Source: an uncultured Bacillota bacterium
GTDB taxonomy: Bacteria > Bacillota > Dehalobacteriia > UBA4068
Direction of reading: 5' to 3'
Assembly (NCBI GenBank): GCA_934427095.1
Contig: CAKRYM010000104.1
Coordinates: 1-5,663 of the forward strand
Length of the DNA: 5,663 bases
Of this stretch, positions 1-5,091 are shown one piece after another. The position numbers and the translations under genes are program-made. Position 1 is the first letter of the stretch. Each line of letters begins with the position of its first letter. The notes beneath the pieces are model-generated. The model was not told the DNA's origin. It searched no databases and worked only from the letters and a program-made list of their open reading frames with translations.

Positions 1-383
1 GGCTGGAAGGTCATGGCATCCATGCCGCAGATTTCACAGAACAATTTTTCTGCCCAAGCCAAAGCTTCCAGGCAGCCCTGGGAATAGCGGGTAGGTCTGA
101 GCGGGTGGGTATCGGTAAAGCCGGACAAATTGGCCATTTCATCGTTGATCTTGGGGTTATACTTCATGGTGCAGGAGCCCAGGGGGTAGAACCCGTCGTT
201 CATGCCGTAGGTACGTTTGGCCATAGCGCTGTAATGCCGGGAAAGATCACTTTCCGAAAGCTCCGGCAAACGCAGGGGGGCTTTACGGCGGAGATTTTCC
301 GCCGGCTGGCACAGGGGCACATCGCATTCCGGCAATAAGCTGAGGCAGCGGCCTTTACGGCTCTTTTCAAATAACAGATCCAT
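1..383 (-). CDS. gcvPB: Glycine dehydrogenase (decarboxylating) subunit 2, N-terminal part (cut by window edge)
   Basis: This is the C-terminal-half subunit of the split P protein, which acts with GcvPA as the PLP-dependent glycine decarboxylase of the cytoplasmic glycine cleavage system. It releases CO2 and passes the aminomethyl group to lipoylated GcvH. Only 127 codons are visible. They begin MDLLFEKSRKGR, and residues 64-78 carry the family hallmark GFYPLGSCTMKYNPK. The PLP-binding lysine lies downstream, outside the window, so an intact active site cannot be confirmed. The ATG at 383-381 shares one base with the gcvPA stop codon (TAATG). A GAGGAGGT ribosome binding site (plus-strand positions 393-400) lies inside the end of gcvPA, and this supports the start and suggests translational coupling. 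No frameshift is seen. The identification is firm. Only the 3' end is unknown. Confidence 0.95.
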   Translation of the reverse strand, partial: MDLLFEKSRKGRCLSLLPECDVPLCQPAENLRRKAPLRLPELSESDLSRHYSAMAKRTYGMNDGFYPLGSCTMKYNPKINDEMANLSGFTDTHPLRPTRYSQGCLEALAWAEKLFCEICGMDAMTFQ

Positions 384-1714
384 TATTTCGCCACCTCCTC
401 AACATGTTTTTGAATCAGGGACACCAGTTTATCCATGTCCTCTTTGGTATTCTTTTCCGTGCAGCACCAGAGAATCTGATGATCGTTTAAAGGCAAGCCA
501 CCTAAAATCCCGTCCTCATCGGTCAAATGGTCGATGAGTTTTTCCGGATCAAAGGCGCATTCCGTTACGAATTCATTGAAGAATTCCCCGGTGTACACCA
601 GGCTGAAGCCCTTGACCTTGCTCAAGGCATCGGCCAGGTAATGTGCCTTGGCATAGCACTGTTCCGCCGCTTTCTTTAAGCCCTGGGGACCCATGGCCGC
701 CAGATAGACCGAGGCGGACAAAGCGCAAAGGGCTTCGTTGGAGCAAATGGAAGAGGTTGCCTTTTCCCGCTTAATATGCTGTTCGCGGGCTTGCAGGGTC
801 AATACATAACCCCGCTTGCCGTCCACGTCCACGGTTTCACCGACGATACGGCCGGGAATTTGCCGCAGCATATCGCTCTTGGTGGCCAAAAAGCCCAGGT
901 AAGGACCGCCAAATTCCAAAGTCATGCCTAAAGGCTGACCTTCGCCCACGGCGATATCCGCACCCTGTTCCGCCGGGGATTTGAACAGCCCTAAGGAAAT
1001 GGGATTGACGGAGAGGATGAATTTCGCCCCTGCTTCATGTACGATTTCCGCAATGGCTTCCGCATCCTCAAACTGACCAAGATAGTTGGGCTGTGCCACA
1101 GCCACGCAAGACACATCTGGGGTGAGCATGGCTTTCAACGCTTCCAGGTCGGTTTTCCCATCTTTCATGGGAATGACTTCCATGGGATGATTGCTGGCGG
1201 TGCTATAGGTTTTGCAGGTGGCGATGTAATCCGGGTGCATCGCGCCGCTAATCAGGGATTTATCCTTTTTGCGGGTCCGGCACATGGTGCAGGCTTCGGC
1301 AACTGCCGTGGCGCCGTCGTAAACAGAGGCGTTGCTGACGTCCATGCCCGTAAGCTCTACGATCATGGTCTGATATTCAAAGATGGATTGCAAAAGCCCC
1401 TGGCTAATTTCCGCCTGATAAGGGGTGTAAGCGGTGATAAATTCCTCTTTGGAGAGGACTTGCCGGACAATCGCCGGGATGTAATGGTCATAAGCGCCGG
1501 CGCCCCGGAAGATGCAGCGGAAGATATGGTTTTTGGCAGCCATTTCATCCATAATGCGGCGAACTTCCAGCTCCGATTTGCCAGCGGGGATATTCAGTTT
1601 TTCCAAGCGCAGCTCCTGGGGAACGTCACGGTATAGCTCCTCCATATTGTTCAGCCCAAGGGCTTGGAGCATTTCCTGCTGTTCCTCAGGGGTGGAGAGG
1701 ATATAGGAACCCAT
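383..1714 (-). CDS. gcvPA: Glycine dehydrogenase (decarboxylating) subunit 1
   Basis: This is the N-terminal-half subunit of the two-gene P protein. It pairs with GcvPB to decarboxylate glycine and load the aminomethyl group onto GcvH. At 443 residues it has the usual length for the split subunit. Visible family blocks are GAGAYDHYIPA (71-81), the TAYTPYQAEISQG block (94-106), the SNASVYDGATA block (127-137), GEGQPLG (257-263), GGPYLGF (269-275), and the stretch from RIVGETVD (289-296) through LQAREQH (307-313) to KATSSICSNEAL (318-329). The fold is that of aspartate-aminotransferase-like enzymes, but the catalytic PLP lysine is contributed by the other subunit. The ATG overlaps the gcvH stop by one base, and AAGGAG (plus-strand 1723-1728) within the end of gcvH gives 8-nt spacing, so this start is well supported. 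It is the third gene of the glycine-riboswitch operon. I see no anomaly. Confidence 0.97.
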   Translation of the reverse strand: MGSYILSTPEEQQEMLQALGLNNMEELYRDVPQELRLEKLNIPAGKSELEVRRIMDEMAAKNHIFRCIFRGAGAYDHYIPAIVRQVLSKEEFITAYTPYQAEISQGLLQSIFEYQTMIVELTGMDVSNASVYDGATAVAEACTMCRTRKKDKSLISGAMHPDYIATCKTYSTASNHPMEVIPMKDGKTDLEALKAMLTPDVSCVAVAQPNYLGQFEDAEAIAEIVHEAGAKFILSVNPISLGLFKSPAEQGADIAVGEGQPLGMTLEFGGPYLGFLATKSDMLRQIPGRIVGETVDVDGKRGYVLTLQAREQHIKREKATSSICSNEALCALSASVYLAAMGPQGLKKAAEQCYAKAHYLADALSKVKGFSLVYTGEFFNEFVTECAFDPEKLIDHLTDEDGILGGLPLNDHQILWCCTEKNTKEDMDKLVSLIQKHVEEVAK

Positions 1715-2097
1715 TATTCATTCTCCTTCGCCAGGAATTCGGTATAAGCAGCGCTGTCCATCAAATCTTCCAAACCTTCCACATCTTCTACTTCGATGAT
1801 CCAGGCTTCATAGCAGTCGCTGTTAATCATTTCCGGGGAATCAGCCAAGTCTTCGTTGACAGCGGAAATTTTCCCGGAAACAGGAGCGTAAACGTCGGAA
1901 ACTGCTTTCACGGATTCGATATCGGTGAAGGCTTCGCCAGCGGTGATTTCATCGCCAACTTCCGGCAGATTGACGAAAACGATGTCGCCCATGCCCTGCT
2001 GTGCGAAATCAGACAAGCCGATTTTGACTTTGCCGCCTTCTTCTTTTGCCCATTCATGAGATTCTGCGTAGAAATAACCTTCCATCACTTTAGCCAT
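1714..2097 (-). CDS. gcvH: Glycine cleavage system H protein (lipoyl carrier)
   Basis: This small acidic carrier moves the aminomethyl group from the P protein to the T protein, and reducing equivalents to the L protein, on a lipoyl arm. At 127 residues it has the standard length. The SHEWAKEEGGKVKIGLSDFAQQ segment typical of the family's N-terminus spans residues 13-34. The lipoylation site is in DIESVKAVSDVYAP (59-72), and K64 is the predicted modified lysine. The C-terminal block around CYEAWIIEVE (94-103) is also characteristic. An AGGAGG ribosome binding site lies just upstream of the ATG. An 84-nt gap separates it from gcvT, the only real spacer in the operon, whereas its stop codon overlaps the gcvPA start. 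Its function depends on a lipoate ligase or synthase not encoded in this window. Confidence 0.97.
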   Translation of the reverse strand: MAKVMEGYFYAESHEWAKEEGGKVKIGLSDFAQQGMGDIVFVNLPEVGDEITAGEAFTDIESVKAVSDVYAPVSGKISAVNEDLADSPEMINSDCYEAWIIEVEDVEGLEDLMDSAAYTEFLAKENE

Positions 2098-2181
2098 TTT
2101 TGTTTCCTCCTGGTTTTTTGCGTAGTTTTTGTTGTGTTTGCTTTTATGTCAATTACATGTGAAAAACAAAAGGGGGTAAGC

Positions 2182-3270
2182 TTATTTCTCCCGTTTGTAG
2201 AAGGGAGTTTTCACCACTTCGCAGTCAATCATGCGGCCGCGGACTTCCACCTGGAGAATTTCGCCCAGTTCTTTTTGTTCCGTGGGGATAATCGCCATGG
2301 CAATAGGCATTTCCTGGGTAGGAACCTTTACGCCAGAGGTGGTGTGGCCGATTTTTTCGCCGTTTTTGTAAACATCACAATGTTCACGGACAATGCCTCT
2401 GCCCACAACCTTCAAGCCGATACGGCAACGATTCTTCCCTTTTTCCTGGATAGCGTCTTTGCCGATGAATTCTTCTTTCGCCATTTTCACGAACATACCC
2501 AGGCCGGTTTCCCAGGGGGTAATGGTTTCATCCATTTCCTGACCGTACAGGGGCATGGCAGCTTCCATGCGCAGCGTGTCTCTGGCGCCCAGGCCGCAGG
2601 GTACGGCGCCTTTTTCTTTTAAGAGATTGAACATGGCGCAAGCGTCTTTGTTGGCCAGGTAAATTTCAAAGCCGTCCTCACCGGTATAGCCGGTACGGGA
2701 AAGGAGGCAGGAAATGCCGCCTACTTTAACCTGATCCTTAAAGGTGTAATTGCCCTGGGGAATATCTTCTGCCGCAGTCAGCTGTTCAATGATGTTAATG
2801 GCTTCCGGGCCTTGCAGGGCGATTTGGGAAATTTCATCGGAAATGTCGGTAATTTTGCAATCCCCAAAGACATGGCTCTGCATCCATTCCACATCCTTAA
2901 AGCGGTTGGAAGCATTGACCACGATCAGGTATTTGCTACCCTTGACTAAGCAATAAACCAGCAAATCGTCAACTACGCCGCCGTTTTCATAGCACATGGG
3001 GCTGTAACGGACGAATTCCGGTTCCAAAGTAGAGTAATCATTGGTCAGAAGATGCTGAATATTGGACAAGGCGTCTTTGCCTTCGAACATGACTTCGCCC
3101 ATATGGGAAACGTCGAACATTCCCACATGCTGGCGCACGGCCAGATGTTCGGCCACAATACGGGTTGCTTCGTATTCCACGGGGAGCATATACCCGGCAA
3201 AGGGAACCATTTTGCCTTGGCTAGCCACGTGGCAATCATAAAGGGCTGTTTTCCGTGCTGATTCTTCCAT
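2182..3270 (-). CDS. gcvT: Aminomethyltransferase (glycine cleavage T protein)
   Basis: This enzyme transfers the methylene group from aminomethyl-GcvH to tetrahydrofolate, giving 5,10-methylene-THF and ammonia. With the start at MEESARKTALYDCH the protein is 362 residues, normal for bacterial GcvT. Visible family marks are FDVSHMGEV (52-60); ENGGVVDDL (95-103), where D101 matches the catalytic/folate-site aspartate known from E. coli GcvT; GYTGEDGFE (194-202); GLGARDTLR (226-234); and the C-terminal barrel with TSGVKVPT (311-318). The reading frame stays open 66 nt further upstream to an ATG at 3336, but that extension lies 5' of the ribosome binding site and does not resemble GcvT, so I place the start at 3270. 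It is the first gene after the glycine riboswitch and terminator, so it should be induced by glycine. Confidence 0.97.
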   Translation of the reverse strand: MEESARKTALYDCHVASQGKMVPFAGYMLPVEYEATRIVAEHLAVRQHVGMFDVSHMGEVMFEGKDALSNIQHLLTNDYSTLEPEFVRYSPMCYENGGVVDDLLVYCLVKGSKYLIVVNASNRFKDVEWMQSHVFGDCKITDISDEISQIALQGPEAINIIEQLTAAEDIPQGNYTFKDQVKVGGISCLLSRTGYTGEDGFEIYLANKDACAMFNLLKEKGAVPCGLGARDTLRMEAAMPLYGQEMDETITPWETGLGMFVKMAKEEFIGKDAIQEKGKNRCRIGLKVVGRGIVREHCDVYKNGEKIGHTTSGVKVPTQEMPIAMAIIPTEQKELGEILQVEVRGRMIDCEVVKTPFYKREK

Positions 3271-3280
3271 GTTGATACTT

Positions 3281-3286
3281 CCTCCT
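3281..3286 (-). promoter_or_regulatory. Ribosome binding site deciding the gcvT start
   Basis: On the minus strand AGGAGG sits 10 nt before the ATG at 3270-3268. It falls inside the longer open frame that begins at 3336, and this argues that the 22 extra N-terminal codons are not translated. Confidence 0.85.
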
Positions 3287-3360
3287 TCGAAATGTCGATT
3301 TACCGGATATATGTTTGAAACAGGGGTTGAAAACAAAAGCCAGCCAATACTTTTTTAAGA

Positions 3361-3413
3361 AAAACGAAAAAAGGAGGCAAGCCCATTGTTCCCAATGACA
3401 ATAGCCTGCCTCC
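3361..3413 (-). terminator. Intrinsic terminator controlled by the glycine riboswitch
   Basis: Read on the minus strand, GGAGGCA (3413-3407) pairs with TGCCTCC (3379-3373). The stem continues through a G-U pair and the arms GCTATTGT (3405-3398) and ACAATGGGC (3389-3381, one bulge) to an 8-nt loop. Six T residues (3372-3367) follow at once, then CG and four more T. It lies between the aptamers and gcvT, about 90 nt before the start codon. Its 5' arm overlaps the 3' strand of the last helix of aptamer 2 (CGGAG, 3414-3410), so the two structures exclude each other. This is the expected expression platform for glycine-activated readthrough. Confidence 0.92.
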
Positions 3414-3584
3414 GTAGATTAGCCTGAAAGATTTTCACGAAGCGCTTTGGGGCAGGATTCGTGTTTGCTTCTTCGGCGTCGAAACGACTTTCCGGAGTTT
3501 CGTCCGATGCCGGTCCTTTTGCCTGAGAGTTATTGCGTCCCCTTCGGCTCCGAAACCGGTCTCTCCCGGCATCATCATGCGAAA
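3410..3584 (-). promoter_or_regulatory. Tandem glycine riboswitch (two aptamers with leader-linker kink-turn)
   Basis: Aptamer 1 (about 3573-3506) is closed by a perfect 8-bp helix, GATGCCGG (3573-3566) with CCGGCATC (3513-3506). It carries the glycine-class signatures GAGAG (3565-3561), GCCGAAGG (3548-3541) and CTCTCAGGCAAAAGGA. Aptamer 2 (about 3497-3410) repeats the layout: CTCCG with CGGAG, GAAAG (3492-3488) with CTTTC (3430-3426), GCCGAAGAAGCAA in the core, an 11-nt AGG-containing joiner of the same length as in aptamer 1, and a hairpin closed by CACGAA/TTCGTG. The leader TTTCG (3584-3580) pairs with linker CGAAA (3502-3498) beside a CAT bulge and GA/GA steps, a classic kink-turn. The class is known to bind glycine. 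The switch precedes gcvT and a terminator, and the shared bases predict an ON switch. Confidence 0.96.
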
Positions 3585-3620
3585 AATATATCGTGTTTCC
3601 ATATATTCAGTTACATCAAC

Positions 3621-3649
3621 ATACTAGCATTTAGATGCCGTTTCGTCAA
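3621..3649 (-). promoter_or_regulatory. Promoter of the gcvT-gcvH-gcvPA-gcvPB operon
   Basis: On the minus strand a -35 box TTGACG (3649-3644) and a -10 box TAGTAT (3626-3621) are separated by exactly 17 nt, and the -10 carries the TGC extension. Transcription would begin near 3614, about 30 nt before the kink-turn leader. That leaves the whole riboswitch in the transcript and gives an untranslated leader of roughly 345 nt. The assignment is by consensus only. Confidence 0.75.
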
Positions 3650-3671
3650 GAGATAACCGCATAATTTATTT

Positions 3672-3690
3672 ATTGAAAAAATCTTTCAAT
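3672..3690. promoter_or_regulatory. 19-bp dyad between the divergent promoters (candidate operator)
   Basis: ATTGAAA (3672-3678) and TTTCAAT (3684-3690) form a perfect 7-bp inverted repeat around a 5-bp centre. The site lies outside both predicted transcripts. It is centred about 67 bp upstream of the predicted gcv transcription start and about 92 bp upstream of the rightward start, so a regulator-binding site is more plausible than an RNA hairpin. It is AT-rich, so chance is possible. Confidence 0.3.
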
Positions 3691-3736
3691 CCCCGTTTCT
3701 TTCCCTTAGCAAGAAGGCTTTTGTCTGGGATGGATA

Positions 3737-3766
3737 TTGCATTTTTCCCTCTGCTCAGTGTATAAT
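3737..3766 (+). promoter_or_regulatory. Promoter of the kinase-like gene
   Basis: A perfect TATAAT (3761-3766) follows a TG pair. The best -35 candidate, TTGCAT (3737-3742), is weak and is spaced 18 nt away. The start would be near 3773, which leaves an untranslated leader of about 125 nt. No other good -10 is evident closer to the gene. Confidence 0.55.
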
Positions 3767-3776
3767 AAATTTAGCT

Positions 3777-3865
3777 TCAGGTTTGCGACATATTTGCCAA
3801 ATCTCCCGCTTTTTTTCTTTTTGGAAAAAAGCAATGGGATGCCCCGTTAAGCGGGAAATACCTGA
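3777..3865 (+). ncRNA. Structured 5' leader of unknown class
   Basis: Within the predicted leader, TCAGGT (3777-3782) pairs with ACCTGA (3860-3865). Nested inside it, TCCCGCTT (3804-3811) pairs perfectly with AAGCGGGA (3849-3856). GCTTTTTT (3808-3815) can instead pair with AAAAAAGC (3825-3832), using four bases of the other stem, so the two folds exclude each other. A further ATTTG-C-CAAAT dyad lies at 3792-3802. The stretch after 3865 has only four T residues, so it is not a clear terminator. I checked it by eye against glycine, fluoride, THF, preQ1, ZTP and c-di-GMP aptamers and saw no match. It may be a cis-regulatory RNA, or simply a leader with chance pairing. Confidence 0.4.
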
Positions 3866-3898
3866 TTTTGTATTGTGGAATGAAGGAGGATTTTTTGC

Positions 3899-5017
3899 AT
3901 GAAAAAACTTGGCTTTATTGTGAACCCTGTGGCCGGTATCGGCGGCAAAGTGGGCTTAAAAGGCTCTGACGGTGCGGAAACTTTGGCCAAAGCCATGGCT
4001 TTGGGCGCTCAGCCGGAAGCAGGCAACAAGGCCTTAATTACCATGAAGGTCATCAAAGAGCATGAGGATGAATTTGATATTTATACCTGGCCTGGGGAAA
4101 TGGGCGAGGATATTTGTAAAGAAGCTGGGCTGAAATGCACGGTAGTCGGGGAAATCCATTCCGGCCATACCACGCCGGAGGACACCATCAAAGCCGCCCA
4201 GCAGATGAAGGATTTGGATTTGGATTTGATCCTCTTTGCCGGCGGCGACGGTACCGCCCGCAATATTATGGACGCCGTGGGCACGGATATCCCGGTGCTG
4301 GGCATTCCCGCTGGCTGCAAAATCCATTCCGGCGTTTACGCCGTGAACCCCCGTACCGCTGGGGAATTGATGGTGGAATATGGCCAAGGCCGCATCAGCA
4401 AAACCCGGGAAGCGGAAGTCATGGATATTGACGAGGATTTGTTCCGCCAGGGTATCGTGGAAGCCAGATTGTACGGCTATCTGCAAATCCCCAATGAACG
4501 GAAATTGGTGCAGAATTTGAAAGGCGGCGGCGGATATAATGAGGAAGATTCCATCAACGACGTGGCGGAATATTTCGCTGATTTGATGGAAGAAGATACC
4601 CTCTATATCATGGGTACCGGCTCCACCATTGCGGTGTTGATGAAATATTTGGAATTGCCCAATACCCTGTTGGGCGTGGATTTGGTCTATAACAAGCAGG
4701 TCATTGCCTCTGACTGCACCGAAGCCCAGGTTTTGGAAGCTTTGGACAAATACCCCAAAGCGAAAATCGTGGTCACGGTCATCGGCGGCCAGGGCTATGT
4801 GTTTGGCCGGGGCAATCAGCAGATTTCCGCCAAGGTTATCCGCCGGGTCGGCAAAGATAATATCATGATCGTGGCAGCAAAGCATAAAATCATGGCCCTG
4901 CTCACCAGTCCCTTGTTTGTGGATACCGGGGATGAAGAGGTCAACAAAATGCTTACGGGCTATGCCAATGTGATTGTGGGCTATGAAGAAATGATTATGA
5001 TGCGGGTTTCCGACTAA
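3899..5017 (+). CDS. ATP-NAD kinase family protein, AcoX-like, substrate unknown
   Basis: This cytoplasmic protein of 372 residues has the NAD kinase/diacylglycerol kinase-type nucleotide-binding fold. The N-terminus, MKKLGFIVNPVAGIGGKVGLKGSDG, has the NPVAG(I)GG start seen in this family. GGDGTARN at 115-122 is the phosphate-binding motif. GIPAGCKIHSGVYAVNP (135-151) and GTGSTIAVLMKYL (239-251) are further conserved blocks. Such proteins are often annotated AcoX because members occur in acetoin catabolism clusters, but no acetoin dehydrogenase genes are visible here, and the reaction catalysed is not settled for the family. It is longer than typical NAD kinases (about 270-300), so an ordinary NAD kinase role is unlikely. 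An AAGGAGG site (3883-3889) with 9-nt spacing fixes the start. It is divergent from the gcv operon and is followed, 74 bp later, by an MFS transporter on the same strand. There is no transmembrane segment or frameshift. Confidence 0.88.
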   Translation: MKKLGFIVNPVAGIGGKVGLKGSDGAETLAKAMALGAQPEAGNKALITMKVIKEHEDEFDIYTWPGEMGEDICKEAGLKCTVVGEIHSGHTTPEDTIKAAQQMKDLDLDLILFAGGDGTARNIMDAVGTDIPVLGIPAGCKIHSGVYAVNPRTAGELMVEYGQGRISKTREAEVMDIDEDLFRQGIVEARLYGYLQIPNERKLVQNLKGGGGYNEEDSINDVAEYFADLMEEDTLYIMGTGSTIAVLMKYLELPNTLLGVDLVYNKQVIASDCTEAQVLEALDKYPKAKIVVTVIGGQGYVFGRGNQQISAKVIRRVGKDNIMIVAAKHKIMALLTSPLFVDTGDEEVNKMLTGYANVIVGYEEMIMMRVSD

Positions 5018-5040
5018 GCCCAGGGAAGAGTTTTACCACT

Positions 5041-5064
5041 TGCCAGGGGGATTTCCCCCTGGCA
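5041..5064 (+). terminator. Strong intergenic hairpin, possible weak terminator or attenuator
   Basis: TGCCAGGGGGA and TCCCCCTGGCA form a perfect 11-bp inverted repeat, in practice a 10-bp stem with a four-base ATTT loop. It sits between the kinase-like gene and the transporter. The T run (5 T at 5070-5074) begins five bases after the stem rather than directly after it, which is poor for a standard terminator. It may partly terminate, stabilise the upstream mRNA end, or lower transporter expression relative to the kinase. Confidence 0.5.
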
Positions 5065-5091
5065 GCTGATTTTTATGAAGGAGATACGGGC

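Noticed and set aside
105..338. 77-codon plus-strand frame opposite gcvPB
   Set aside because: It is a shadow of the gcvPB coding sequence, which carries the GFYPLGSCTMKYNPK block.
1037..1636. 199-codon plus-strand frame opposite gcvPA
   Set aside because: It lies wholly within a confidently identified gene on the other strand, with no ribosome binding site or domain.
2056..2622. 188-codon plus-strand frame across the gcvT-gcvH junction
   Set aside because: It is antisense to two certain genes. Its composition is that of a mirror frame and it has no recognisable domain.
3271..3336. Longer gcvT starting at an ATG at 3336
   Set aside because: The extra 22 residues contain the AGGAGG ribosome binding site region, do not look like GcvT, and the 3270 start gives the family's normal length.
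3447..3656. 69-codon plus-strand frame across the riboswitch
   Set aside because: It overlaps the structured RNA on the opposite strand, and its open frame is explained by base composition.
4034..4885. 283-codon open frame on the minus strand opposite the kinase-like gene
   Set aside because: The plus-strand frame has clear family motifs, a promoter and a ribosome binding site. The antisense frame is histidine/phenylalanine-rich mirror sequence with no recognisable domain.
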